From: Adiantum capillus-veneris
Lineage: Eukaryota > Streptophyta > Polypodiopsida > Polypodiales > Pteridaceae
Assembly: GCA_014529385.2 (NCBI GenBank)
Contig: CM043956.1
Span: 64,546,620-64,610,619, forward strand
Reading direction: 5' to 3'
DNA: 64,000 nt
This document shows, piece by piece, positions 10,480 to 21,900 of the stretch. Within the stretch, counting starts at the first letter, position 1. Every line of letters begins with the position of its first letter. The position numbers and the translations under genes were made by a program. The notes beneath the pieces were generated by a model. It did not search any database and was not told the origin of the DNA. It saw only the letters and a program-made list of their open reading frames with translations.

Positions 10480-11640
10480 TTCTTGCAATCTCACCATAAA
10501 TTGAAAACATCATGTGTCTTGTTTGCCATGAAAGGACTTCCAAATGATAAAGCATTTGCAACCATTGAATCAAGCATGCCCCAAAACAATGCATGCCACC
10601 GTTTCCAGTTGTGAATGCTCATGTCCAAACTACATCCAAAACCCAGGACCATAGAATCAAAAACATCACATCCTGTTTTGTATTTGATGTACTGCTTATC
10701 AATTTCTAGACACGTGACACCAATCTTATGACCACTTCCAACCTGTTTCTGAACTTCACCTCTCTTCATTCCATACACATTCAAAGCAAAAACTATTGCC
10801 TTTCTATTCATCCAAATACATGCAATAAGACATTTACACAAAGCATGATGTATCTCGCTCAAATCGATCAATATGCAACATGCGAGCTTCAAGAAAGTTC
10901 TTTCAATTTTTCATATATGTTCATGTAGCTCCATGACCCTCACGTGTAAAATGAAACAAGAGATTCACCAAAATAAACCCTTGGTCAAAAAACACATGGT
11001 GACCTCTTTGCTTCAAATCTTTCACACACATAGACACAACATGAAAGGAAAACTCTATACAGGGCAGCTTGTCATACACACAAAATGAATAATTATAACC
11101 TGTTTTTCAGTCACATAAGTTCCACAATTGGATTCAAAATTATGTCGTTTATTTGGATTGTAAACTTTGCATGAATTCAACTTACATGTGGAAGGACTAA
11201 TCCTCTCATCTACTATTACATGTTTTCCATAGGTATTATGGAATTGAAAAGTAGCAGTTGGTCTTTGTTTCAATGGTAAGATTTTCCATAACTTGTAGTC
11301 CCTCGTTCCTTTCACAAGTGGCAGTTGAGAATTGTTCGCTACATGTAAAAACCGCCGTTCGAGCCGATTGCATATCTATTGGTCTTGTGCACAATTTGTC
11401 CTACCAAATCAAGAGGAAAAAGAGACAAGAAAAGTTAAATATTTGTAAACTCTCTTGGCACTTGTCCCAAGTCAGGACCCCCGATATCCACAAACAATGG
11501 TGATTGCTTGAAAGTCCCATCAAGCTCCGCATGCATCTTCTTGTATCCACGTTTCCATCTTGGAATGCTTACATTAGAACATTCTCACTCATAATCACTA
11601 TCACACAAAACCGGCCCTACGGCCTCCAAAATTTGGCTCT
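10480..11640 (-). pseudogene. PiggyBac-like transposase remnant, copy A
   Basis: Minus-strand frames carry parts of a PiggyBac-type (DDE_Tnp_1_7) transposase. 11055-11315 has VIVDERISPST and TCKLNSCKVYNPNK, corresponding to the segment between the first two catalytic aspartates. Near 10940-11040 a shifted frame reads KDLKQRGHHVFF and EGHGAT. 10491-10892 has NVYGMKRGEVQKQVGSGHK, then GCDVFDSMVLGFG (the position of the GGVDxxD motif) and WKRWHALFWGMLDSM near the C-terminus. Several frameshifts break it. Copy B preserves the same regions slightly better. It does not encode a usable enzyme. No terminal TTAA ends were located. Confidence 0.68.
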
Positions 11641-11719
11641 CATGCAACTAGTCGAACATTCTGAATTAGAAATACACCAAGACTATGGACTCATGCATCA
11701 CACTTAACCACAAAAGGTT

Positions 11720-12455
11720 TGAAAGATCTCACAAAATGATAACTTGATGTGAAGTGAGCTTTTATGTCAAGTGTTTGAAGGCTCGAATTTCAACTTGGAT
11801 GTCCACTTGAAAGTAACTCCTTTCCATTGTAGTGCATGGAGTGGTGAATAAATCTCAACAAAATTTTGGATGAACGCCTTGTAGTAGGAACATAAGCCTA
11901 GAAAGCTTCAAATGTCATGTATAGACTTCGAGTTTATCCATGACCTAATTGCTTCCACTTGGGCAAGATCCATACATACCCCATCTTTTGCAACAATATG
12001 CCCAAGGAAGTGAATCTCTTCCAAAAATAATTCACTCTGCTTTGGATTAATGAGTAGCATGTTCTTGCATAGCTAGTTTAAAACTAGGGTCAAGTAATCC
12101 CTATACTCCTCTTCAGACTTTGAATACGCAATTATATCAAAAAATAATGTACCCATGAAGTTTCTATGTGTGTTCATTATTCTATTGAATGTGGCAAGAG
12201 AATTTTTGAGACCGAATGGCATGACAAGAAACTTATAGAGACCAAATGTTTTCCTAAACTTAGTCTTACGATCATCTTCTAGCCTAATGCTTATCTGATG
12301 GTACACACTCTTTAGGTCTATCCGGGTAAACACTGACGTGCCCTCAAACCGATCAAGCACTATCCTTGCTATGGGGAACTTGTTCTTAATGGTATTCTTA
12401 TTAAAAGTGCAGTAGTCAATGCACATGTGCAATGAACCATCCTTCTACTGCAAAA
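11720..12455 (-). pseudogene. Ty3/gypsy reverse transcriptase remnant, copy A
   Basis: The minus strand at 12073-12432 reads CIDYCTFNKNTIKNKFPIAR, LDRFEGTSVFTRIDLKSVY, LVMPFGLKNSLATFNRIM and GTLFFDIIAYSKSEEEY. These are RT palm motifs, with the YxDD-type box damaged (FFDIIAYSK). Further RT and early RNase H text continues in other frames to about 11720. The start is cut at 12455, where homology to copy B ends. It is related to the RT at 60369-61140, so both derive from one element family. Confidence 0.8.
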
Positions 12456-13352
12456 ATTTGGCCAGAATAGGTGGTATCTAGCTGGATACAGGTAAAGAAT
12501 TCCCAGGACTTTTCTTTGTAATTTACCCTCTTAAAGAATAAATAAATACTGAAAGGGGTGCCAATTTTGGGGCCTATTTTTCTTAGAGCATTTTAGCTTT
12601 CGAGCTGTGTGTGCGCTTTTAAGTGTTAATTTTTGCTGTAGCTTACCTTTGCAAAGTTCTTTATGTGTGTAAAAATCTAAAGTAAAGAAAGAATTTTGGG
12701 TGAAAGCCATAGCCTACCGCCCTACGGGCCGGTTTCAAAGTTCTGTTGCCAGGACTACATCACTTTTTCCTCAAGAAGTGAGCCTTGGTTGTTTTGGATA
12801 AAGACACAAAGTACAGGAACATAGGATTACACTATGGTTGATAAAGGACACACATTATGGAAGAGGGTTCCTCTCCGCAGGAGAGGCAAGAAATTCCTAT
12901 GGTGTTTGAGGTTGGTGAGAGTTCATGACCACCCCTGTTAGTACCTTTTGGGCTTTACGACTGGGCAACTTGAGGATGCTGCATTCATGACCTAGTTAGC
13001 TTCCGTGGTCAATGTGTTTTTGCAACTGATGCAGAACCCAAGGCTTATGGAGTTCTTGCATGTGCCACCAGTGCCACATCAAATAAGGCAACCTACATTG
13101 TGCACAGAGTCTCTTGAGGCTCAAGCCCAAGTACTTCATGTGTCCCAATAGGATAGGGAGCACTCGCTTATCGCGGAGTCACGGAATCCAAAACAGGTTA
13201 CTCCCATCCTTGAACACGTGGTTAGGACGCCTATTCTACAGGATTTGCGAGTTTATAAGCCCGCCACCTTTCTAAGCTCACATGCTCTTAAATGGAGAGG
13301 GAACTGGTTACGTGACAATGCATCAAGTTTTTCCACCACCCATGGTACATCC
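12456..13352 (+). pseudogene. Gag-like relic, plus strand, interrupted by an LTR element
   Basis: In one plus-strand frame from about 12960 the DNA reads protein-like sequence with few stops, for example LASVVNVFLQLMQNPRLMEF and HALKWRGNWLRDNAS. A stop occurs near 12990 and another near 13150. The composition and the LMQNPRLMEFL pattern resemble the N-terminal region of plant Ty3 gag proteins, but no diagnostic domain is present. The frame stops at the CATCC target site of the next element and the flank resumes after 18924. From 12456 to about 12850 I see nothing coding. Confidence 0.3.
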
Positions 13353-13529
13353 TATAAGACCTAGGAGACTGTGATACTCCCTCCACCGCCCTACCACCCT
13401 ATATATGGGCCGGCTCCTAACCCTAGCCACAATATGATCCCTAGTCCACACTACTCCAGTCCAAGCCCCCTGGCTCAGGTCCCTGACCCCCTAGGTCGAG
13501 CCTTGATCCTTAGGATCCTTGTCTTGACA
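13353..13529 (-). repeat. 3' LTR of the 177-bp-LTR element
   Basis: On the minus strand it starts TGTCAAGACAAGGATCC and ends CCTAGGTCTTATA. It contains a TATA-like CATATATAGG shared with the other copy. The terminal TA instead of CA is the same in both copies. Confidence 0.88.
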
Positions 13530-13546
13530 TTACTCCCCCCTTGGAG
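13530..13546 (-). other. Polypurine tract of the 177-bp-LTR element
   Basis: The minus strand reads CTCCAAGGGGGGAGTAA immediately before the 3' LTR start, the expected site for plus-strand priming. Confidence 0.75.
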
Positions 13547-14663
13547 AAGCGTTTTTGTCCTCAAAAACAAGAGTGGTGATAGACTAATGTGTTCCACAGT
13601 GGCATCCTTTATGGATTGAGTTGTTGTGCATTTAGTCTGAACCGAGTGTAGTAGGAGGTTCAATGAAACCAAGAGTAACATCGTGATTTTCCACATTGTT
13701 TTCCATTTGAAACCGTCCTGTGTTACAAACTCCTATCCTACATAGTGTGTAGACTCCATTTAGAACGCATACAAGCATGCTAAACGAGGTATCACAACAA
13801 AGATGTACCCAAAAAGAGTGCCTCTTTTTACTTTCCATGAAAATAACTGGCTAAAAAAACTTATCAGCAAAATATAAGTCCTTGACTTGTTGTCAATTTG
13901 CATTAGTAAACAACCCCACCATAACTAGTGTTCAAGGTTGAAAACTTGACTTATGCATGAAGTGACTAAACCTAATCGCAAACATGCTTTATCTGATGGT
14001 AAGCAAACTCCAAGTGAAGCAATAAATGCTTATTAATTGGATATCTTGGTGCTAATCTATGCACTTTGCATATCCTTTAGCACAAGATTACACTTTGTAA
14101 TTTGTAATCTTCATATCCCCTTGGATAACTGACACTACTGATACTGAGGCATGTTTCCCCCACGGTTTCCAGGCAGTCTTCCCAGATGACTCGTAAACGG
14201 GGATCATAATATCGTACAAAATTGCTTAGGAATCAACAATGTACGGAATAACCATTGTGGCCAAACTGAGCCATGACCTCTATTGGTGATTGGTAGACCC
14301 AAAAGTAATCTCATAGAGATACTGCACATAGAGTGCAAAATGCTTCATAAGCAACAACTTGATGCATATGCATGCCATTCCAAATCAAGTTTTGCTAAAC
14401 ACTAGGGCCCATAACACCTGGTGTGCATGCATTTAGCAAAAAATAGATCTGAACCTGGATATCCATGATCATTCTTGCCAATACTTATTGTCAATGTGAT
14501 GTGCATAGCACACCATAAAGAGGAATGTAAATAGTTCAGAAAAGAAACTAAATACTTTCAGTTGCAATCATTTTCAAGCCTTGCTGAAATGTTTGAACCA
14601 TAATAGAAGATGAACATATTTAATCACTTCTATGGACAAACAATGAAACTTTTTCATTAACAA

Positions 14664-14881
14664 CTCAGAGCCTTGCTATATGTATAAACAAGAATTTGTA
14701 ATGTTGTTTAGCAGTACTTGTACCTGAACAAGTCATTCTAAGTATCCGACAATTTCTTGCCATCGAAATTGCTCAGAGCCTTCCTATATGTATAAACAAG
14801 AATTTGTAATGTTGTTTAGCAGTACTTGTACCTGAACAAGTCATTCTAAGTATCCGACAATTTCTTGACATCGAAATTGCT
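14664..14881. repeat. 108-bp tandem duplication
   Basis: The segment starting CTCAGAGCCTT(G/C)CTATATG is repeated head to tail at 14664 and 14772 with very few differences. Because the copies are nearly identical, the duplication is much younger than the LTR element that contains it. Confidence 0.92.
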
Positions 14882-16117
14882 CCTGATATGTCGTGCTAAA
14901 TATGGTCTAGAAAATAGATTTGACCAGCACCTAGGGACTTTGTCGTGACACATACTTGAAATAGTGGGTGCCAATGTCAGTCCCAAAGACTCATATTCGC
15001 CACATGTGGAATATGTCTCAACTAAGGATGTAAAAAAAAGAACATCCTACAAGTACAAGATGTACTTGTGTGTGAAGGTAACTGCAAAGACTCTATGATG
15101 GGAGTGAGAGGGACCCTCAATAGCCTTGTTCCACACTGGCTAAACTGACCTCCTTGAGTTCGTAGACTATGTTGCATCCCATGTGACAACATGTGCCAAA
15201 TAAACCCTACAAGTGGGTCTAAAACTGCATAATGCATAAACTTATTTTGGACACTATAGCCCAAATTTCTTGGCTCTTACATGACCTTGTGATTTCTTGT
15301 AAAAGCAAAAACGTATGATAACATAGTTTGTGCACCTTATGTGGAAAAATTAATCAGATGCATAGCTGAAGGTTGAACATAGTGTTCACTTATCCGTAGT
15401 GAAAAGGGCACCTGCCCAAATTTCCCGCCTGCAAAGACCTAGGAGCACGAATTGAAAATTAGTGAAATGCAAGTAGTATTTCACATGTAAACTTGGGTGT
15501 TGCCTTTGCAATCCAGACTCCTTGGTTAAAATCAACATTGTCAAACCCCTTGGTTAAACATTGCAGGAAAACTGCTCAACGAGCAGTCGGCCCTTTGCCT
15601 ATGTCCGTGAGTCCCCCTTGGGTTTGCTCTTGTTGGAAGTTGAAATTTTGCCACTACCCCTTGGCAGTATGTGGACTTCTTTCTTCAAAAATGCAAGTGT
15701 GAAGATGCCAAGAATTGACCATCAACCCTTGCTAAGTGATTTAGTAATCACAAGCTGGGTCTTACCCCAAAATTATATGCATATAGGCACTCCTAGTGCA
15801 AAGAGGAGCGCCACTGAAGTTAGAGTCGTGTTCACAACTAGATTGTTTTCACACCCAAAAATCCAGAATCTTGGGTAGTTGTGAATAGTTGTGCAGTCAA
15901 AAATGCTGGCTTCATCCTTACACCTTAGTAGAGATAAGCCCTTACGAGTTTAAGACGTTCAAAAACTAAACTTGACTTTCACACTTAAAGTGTGGAGTGC
16001 TAAAATAATGCCCAAAAAATCAGTAACGGCAAGATTCTTGCTTGTCCATTATAATCGATGGGTACTCAACTAGAGAGAATTGTCAATCTGGAAATCAATC
16101 ATTGATGGACGACAAAC

Positions 16118-16165
16118 AGATGGCTCGTAGCCATGGCTCATAGCCATGGCTCATAGCCATGCCAA
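16118..16165. repeat. Short tandem repeat of a 15-bp unit
   Basis: ATGGCTC(G/A)TAGCC is repeated three times in succession (ATGGCTCATAGCC spaced every 15 bp), with a further isolated copy at about 16183. Confidence 0.85.
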
Positions 16166-16449
16166 AATAAGTGGTAATAGTAGATGGCTCGTAGCCCTTC
16201 CTGTTCTGTTATCGTATTGACATAGAAATATATCAATAAAATCATGCCTAGTGTCACCTTTCTCGCATAAAAGTAGGAAGAGAGAGATAATACTGAGTTG
16301 AGAAAAACCCATTATTCAAATGTGTCGTATGCCTTGTGCAGACCATGTTTGTGTCGTAGCTTATCCTATAATTGTACAACTGTGTACATGCACCACACCC
16401 TCGTAGAGAGAGATACCATAAGTCACATCTTGACCCACTGACCTTGTAT

Positions 16450-17160
16450 GTGAGCATGAACTTACCAGGGAAACTGTAAACACGGCACCTTGCCTGTGAA
16501 TAACAGAAAAAACGTTTGAAGATATCAGTTACTTACCTTGTCCTTGTCATAGTATTTAGTGTTATAGCGGAAACGTATATAAAGATGGAGTGTCAGACGT
16601 CCAACGGACTAGTATGCCGTGCATACATAACAAAAAATAGAATAGTAATCCCTTGGCTTCAATGGCAGTCTCAACCATGTGAGCTGTTGGTATACGTGAT
16701 GTACACGAGTACAATGACATAGATACATCACAATGTGTCGTTGCATAAAGTGTGAGCTTATATCCACATAGTGCCAAAGATGTGTGTCATTATCATCGAT
16801 TTGAGGTACTCAATTGATAATACATTGGCACATAAGAGAAACCGTGCTTCACATGAAGTCCGACAAAGCACTTTGCTTTGTACAACGACTTCTTATGGAG
16901 TTTGTCCAAGCACTTTGCTCTGCCCAACAGAGAGAGATGTTCCAAAATGAAAAATAAAACATAGACAAGAATACACATAACTTGAAATGTACTAACCTTG
17001 TCGCCCACTTGTGGTGAGGGTTCTGGTAGTGTGCTCGAATCCGGTGCATAGAGTGAATCCTTGTCAACATTTTATAGAGAATTGGCCTTGACAAATCGAG
17101 AAGCGTATTGGGAATCATAGAATTGCTCAATATTGATAGAGAGAGCATCTATAGTTGAAC
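16450..17160 (-). other. Possible captured exon-intron sequence inside the non-coding LTR element
   Basis: The minus strand shows splice-like junctions close together. Near 17160-16997 a mostly open frame reads DALSINIEQFYDSQYASRF and ends GDKG at AAG|GTTAGT. Near 16535 GACAAGGACAAG|GTAAGTAA is a consensus donor, followed by a pyrimidine-rich tract and TTCACAG|G, an acceptor, then a 28-bp segment ending CCCTG|GTAAGT. I do not recognise the protein, and stops occur in the putative exons. It may be a host-gene fragment, or chance. Confidence 0.25.
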
Positions 17161-18734
17161 TATCAAGAGAGAGTCAACTATTGCCAAACATATTTTTTGT
17201 AACCACCCTTGGCATTGGAAGGTGTAGCATAGTTGGTGATGCCCATCTGCTTCATATATAGTGTTTTTTCCCGTACTGTGGCAAGTAATAAATACTATGG
17301 AGTGACCATGCACCCAATGCATATACATAGGTATGAAACTTTACTCGTGAAAGCCTTTCCTGTGTCATGGTTTTGAGTGGCTTGTCTCTTCCTCGACACT
17401 AGGTCGGAATTACAAGCGTCAACGTTATGAAAACTGTAAGACAACAAGTTTTGACCCAAGCCTTGCTCGTGGTGGCCGCATACAAAGTCCTACTTCATAG
17501 GCAAAATATGCTTTATGTATCCAATGTGTGGAGCCTTGCTCCCTAGTTAAAATTGATGTACCATGGTGCATCTTATGACATTGTCAAAGGAAACAGATTT
17601 TAAAGTAAATTATCCCTGTTGATTGTTGACCTTGTCGAACAATGTACTGAACTTGAGGATAGCTATAGTGCTGCAGAAACAAAGCATACCTATTGCTCAC
17701 TACTACTGACATGCACGATCAAAACTAGCAACAAGCCTTGTTTGTGTATCAAAATGTTAACTTGTTGATTTCCATTCGTAGGTTCCTATAAAATAACCGC
17801 ACATATTGATTAAAAAACCAACTTGAATGAAATAGAATACCTGATGACCATGTGGAGATTGCGATACACATCAAAATTCCTTGCATATCGTATCAAAAAC
17901 TCCACTCCATGGTCATATAATGGGTGTGTTCGTGGCGGTCTAGAATCCGGTTGATGGCGCATAGCCCTTGTAGTACATCGCATGTTTAAAGTCGAACAAT
18001 ATCCCAAGTTTATGTCCGCTCATTTCCATAATCTTTGGAAAACTTATTGCAATTGAAATTGAATGGTTTCTTAAAACCATGGAAAAAATTGCAGGCGTTC
18101 TACAACAAAATGCTGATGCTGATCGCCCTCTCTTTATTATGCATACATGAACGATGAATTTTACAACGACGGAGAGCACCTAGTCCTGTGGGAGTGGCCC
18201 CTTGGGGTGGATTTAGGGCATCCTGAGGGTGCCCAAATTAAAAAAAAAAACATGAAATAGCATGGCAATGGTGGCGAACCTGCAGCACCGAGGGAGAAAG
18301 AGACTGTGGCGGCACCTACAACCTGCGAGGCCATATGCCTCTGTGTTGACAAATCGTCTCCATGATAGCGCAAACCCAACGAGCCTACCTACGAGCGATT
18401 TCCTGAAGTTCGATCCCGGCCCTCCTTTCATGCAAGCGGTTGTTCCCGCAGCCTACTCCTTTCGGCTCTGCATGGGACACTGCCCACACCCATGCCTTGT
18501 CCTTGTTCCCGAGCATGCAAAGGCATGCAAGCACGTCATGCAAGAGTGAGAAAGACATCGAGAGAGACTTCTTGACAGCACCATAGCCTTCTATGAGCAA
18601 GAGAGAGAAGCTTCATGCATCACAACGGACTACCCTTCCTTTCATGGAGAGCTTGCCAAAAAGGAGAAAGAGCAAGACTATGCAAGAACCATGAAACCGA
18701 TCTCCTTCCCCCTTCCATGGCTCCTCCTCCTTGA

Positions 18735-18747
18735 GATCTGATACCAA
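18735..18747 (-). other. Primer-binding site, initiator tRNA-Met type
   Basis: The minus strand reads TTGGTATCAGATC directly after the 5' LTR end. TGGTATCAGA is the usual complement of the plant initiator tRNA-Met 3' end, typical of copia and chromovirus elements. Confidence 0.85.
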
Positions 18748-18924
18748 TATAAGACCTAGGAGACTATGATACTCGATCCACTGCCCGACCACCCTATATA
18801 TGGGCCGGCTCCTAGCCCTAGCCACAATATGGATCCCCAATCCACACTGGTCCAGTCCAATCCCCTCGCTCAGGTCCCTGACCCCCTAGGTCGAGCCTTT
18901 CTCCTTAGGATCCTTGTCTTGACA
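18748..18924 (-). repeat. 5' LTR of the 177-bp-LTR element
   Basis: This is the partner of 13353-13529, in the same orientation and of the same length, followed in plus direction by the CATCC target duplication. Confidence 0.88.
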
Positions 18925-19877
18925 CATCCTGGGTATTTTGCGGGTGGATTTGTGTTACATAGTATGGCTGGTCTTGTGAATTCATCTAAGGTTATAAAAT
19001 CACAGGTCCTCTTTATGGGCCGAGCGTGATTCTTAATACGGTAACCACTTTTAAAAATATTAAAATCCTTCACCAAAAACAAAGGTACGATGCCAGAATA
19101 ATTGAAACTTTAGAGAGTGGTGCTCGTTGCGATGAATCCATTGGTCCATCAAAGGGCCGAAGTTAGTTTTAGAAGATGAGCATATATATCACGAGTTGAT
19201 AGTCAAGGGTCGGATGCCATGTACTAGTGTATTGTATATATAAAGATCCTTGAAGCTTTTCATTTTACACCATCATATGTTTGAATTTTTACACATTGTT
19301 ATTGCAGAAAATGAGAGCAATAATCCTTAATTGGCTGAAAAAAGCTTTTATATATTGAATTGGATGTATAAGAAGGCTACAATCCTTGATTGGGTACAAG
19401 TAGTCCTCTATTGTATAATTGTACTGAAAATTTCATTGCCTTGTTTTATGCATTGGTTTATATAGGGAGTGCATTATGTATTATGAAAGGTTGTTAGTAC
19501 ATGAGGTGGCCAATCATAGGTATTATTGCTTTTGTTGTGGTTTGCAAATAATTATCATCATTCAATATAGAAGCTGGCTATTCTTTGTAGCATGTGAAAA
19601 TAGATGTGTCTTATTGTATGAAAATCGCAGAGGATGTATAATTGGTCCTCATATTTATAATTGCATTGAAAAATTCATACCATTATTGTATGCATAATGT
19701 CAGTAGAGAGTGCATTGCGATGTATTCGATATGTGGATTGACAAGACTGCATTGCAAATCGCATACTGTGTAGATTTTATTGCTTTCTTAGTGGTTGTTT
19801 TTTTAATATATATTGAAAAAAAAATTGTTTTAATTTGAACATCTAGTTCTTATGCCTTCAGTATTAAATCAAAAGCA
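18925..19877. other. Non-coding stretch after the LTR element
   Basis: The first part continues the flank interrupted at 13352. From about 19250 the DNA is AT-rich with loose internal similarity (repeated GTGCATT, TGTATGCAT and ATTGTACTGAAAATTTCAT-like words at roughly 200-bp spacing). I see no gene. Confidence 0.5.
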
Positions 19878-21900
19878 ATGGAGCAAAATGTCGGCACAAG
19901 TGTTACAAAGAAGGCAAAGAATAAAAAAGACCCTGGCAAAGAGTGGGATTATGCTCACAACATATGCGGTTAATATATGGAGTGGAAATGTAAATTTTGC
20001 TTCACTGCAAAATCTCGTGGTGAACCACGTATTAGGGACCATTTTTTGGGTGTGGTGTGCTTACAAAGAATTGTAAGAAATGTAGTCATCCTCAGGCGCC
20101 TACGATTGCAAATCATTTGAGAGAAGAGCTCATCAAAGAGACAGCGGGTACATAAATCCATTATGGATGCATGTCAAGAATAGATAGAGTCAAATATCAA
20201 CTCTCCTAATCCTATGGTGACACCAACTAACCTTGTAGGACAGTCTGCGCAAGGAGAGGAAATGCAAAGCAGTGTTTCTTTCAAACGCCACAATGAGGTG
20301 GACTTGGGCAAATGCATTGGAAATCATTGCATCAAAGCCTTCAAATGTTTTTGCTAGAAGAAGCACAAACTACACTCGACAAAGCACATTTTTCCAATGG
20401 GAGTACTCTAGTCATGGTAGACAGCAATCATTGGAAACATGCATGGAAGAGAATCGGTGAGTTCGGCCCATGATTTTCAGTCCCTTCTTATCACACAATA
20501 TGAAATGATCTTTTGGACCAATGTTACATGGAAGTCAAAGAGTGTGTTTCCAAAATAATACTTGGGAACATATCACTTTCAGGGTGCAAAATTGTGAGTG
20601 ATGGTTGGTGTTATATTCAAATAAGACCACTGATCAATGTGATGTTGGTTTGTCCAAGGGGAGAAACATTCATAAAGGTGGTTGACAATTCTCATCCAGT
20701 TTAAAGTGACAATACATTGTTGAGATCTTGATTAATATAATTAAAGAAATTGGTGATGAACATGTTGTTCAAGTAGTCAAGGGCAATGCAAAGAACTGTA
20801 AAAATTCTATCAAATTAATAAAAAGTGCTTTCCACACATTTTTGTCAATGGTTGCAATACTTACAGATTAAACTTGGTGCTAAAGGATTGGTATACTAGT
20901 GAAGAAACCACATGCTTCGCCAAAATAATTGACATAGTGCGACAAGTCGTGAAGTTCATCTTGAAACGACAAAGAGTGCTCAATTTGTATAGGATGTGCA
21001 TGTCAATTATGTTAAAATTACCTGGTGAAACTCAATTTTGCACGCACTTTTACACACTGGAATCACTCCTACGTAATAAGTGCGTTGTGATTGACACTTT
21101 CAACTACATGGCCCTTGATGAATGACAGCTTCAGAAGATAAAAAAAGTGAGAGAAAATTACATCTCTAAGGGTGGAGGAGTGTAATGGTGCATGTTATGT
21201 TTGTGATTTTCAACCTTGATCAAAAGGCGCCAAATATGGGCAAAGTTTGGATGACCTAGCGGTCAGTCCAAAAAAGTCTAGAAAATCATGAGGAGTTTGT
21301 ACTAGAGAAGGAGTGGTGACTACCATTCTCAGCAAAAAAACAAAGAATTTTGACCAAGTATTTTCATGCAAGATGGAACAACGCTCATAGTCTACTCCAA
21401 AGTGTGGCTTACATGCTCGATTCAAAGAATTGGTATTTATATCTGATGTCCAATACAGAGGTGGTCATCAATTTCTATCACGTAGTCAATAGGCTCTACT
21501 CCAATGTTCAGGATCGGATTGATTGCATCTAAAAAACCAGTGCATTTAGAATAAAAGAAGGCCCTTTTTCAAATGATTTTGTACAACCAATGGCAAAAGA
21601 GCAACCTGCATGGAAGTGGTGGATGATGAATTATGGAGAGCATTACTCAACCTTATATCCTCTTGCAAATGAAAGTACTAGCACAATGTGCAGCAAAATG
21701 CCAGCTCCTCTGTGTAAATGTGACACAACTCTCTCTGATATCATGGGTGTGGCCACAATTTTCTCCTTTGAGTAAAAGTTTACTGGTCGTTGCTGAACAA
21801 AACGTACATATAGTATTTTTGCAACATATAATGCACAGTTTGCATTGTGTAATGGATGGCCAAAAACCTCTAAGTAGATTCTCTCAATGTTATCTTTGAT
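19878..21900 (+). pseudogene. hAT-family transposase relic (BED finger, DUF659, dimerisation region)
   Basis: Plus-strand frames from an ATG at 19878 read KKDPGKEWDYAHNICG, then WKCKFC and RIRDHFLG, a BED zinc finger. 20513-20704 reads CKIVSDGWCYIQIRPLINVM and PRGETFIKVVD, the DUF659 domain of plant hAT-related proteins. 20874-21125 has KDWY, VKFILKRQRVLNLYR and LPGETQFCTHFYTLESLL. 21350-21775 has RWNNAHSLLQSVAYMLDSKN and MAKEQPAWKWWMMNYGEH, leading to the C-terminal dimerisation region in a second frame (MKVLAQCA). There are more than ten stops and frameshifts. The transposon termini were not identified. Confidence 0.82.

Larger units (their letters stand above)
10212..12455 (-). repeat. Duplicated block, copy A: PiggyBac-like fragment joined to gypsy RT
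   Basis: This stretch is homologous to 57780-61070 in the same orientation. Both start at GATCACATCCTGCATT and both run through a PiggyBac-like transposase into a Ty3/gypsy RT. Similarity stops at about 12455, just after CATCCTTCT(A/T)CTGCA, where copy A enters unrelated DNA and copy B continues into RT. Copy A lacks the 916-bp insertion of copy B (its empty site is at 10438-10442) and lacks about 125 bp near 11350. Confidence 0.85.
13353..18924 (-). mobile_element. Complete non-autonomous LTR retrotransposon with 177-bp LTRs and no recognisable genes
   Basis: Direct repeats of 177 bp lie at 13353-13529 and 18748-18924. CATCC flanks the element on both sides (13348-13352 and 18925-18929), an exact 5-bp target duplication. 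On the minus strand the primer-binding site TTGGTATCAGAT follows the 5' LTR at once, and a purine tract (CCAAGGGGGGAGTAA) precedes the 3' LTR. The LTRs differ at roughly 15 positions by eye, so the insertion is fairly old. The 5.2-kb interior has no gag or pol that I can find. It resembles a large retrotransposon derivative, though with short LTRs. Confidence 0.88.

Noticed and set aside
16118..16165. Short regular repeats considered as CRISPR or protein-binding array
   Set aside because: Units are contiguous, only three copies, with no spacers; the setting is a plant retroelement.
18262..18549. 95-codon plus-strand open frame near the 5' LTR of the non-coding element
   Set aside because: It overlaps several open frames on the other strand in GC-richer DNA and shows no domain.
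18735..18747. tRNA-Met-like sequence as a tRNA gene (also at 24367, 30198 and 38197)
   Set aside because: Only the complement of the tRNA 3' end is present, next to LTRs; these are primer-binding sites.
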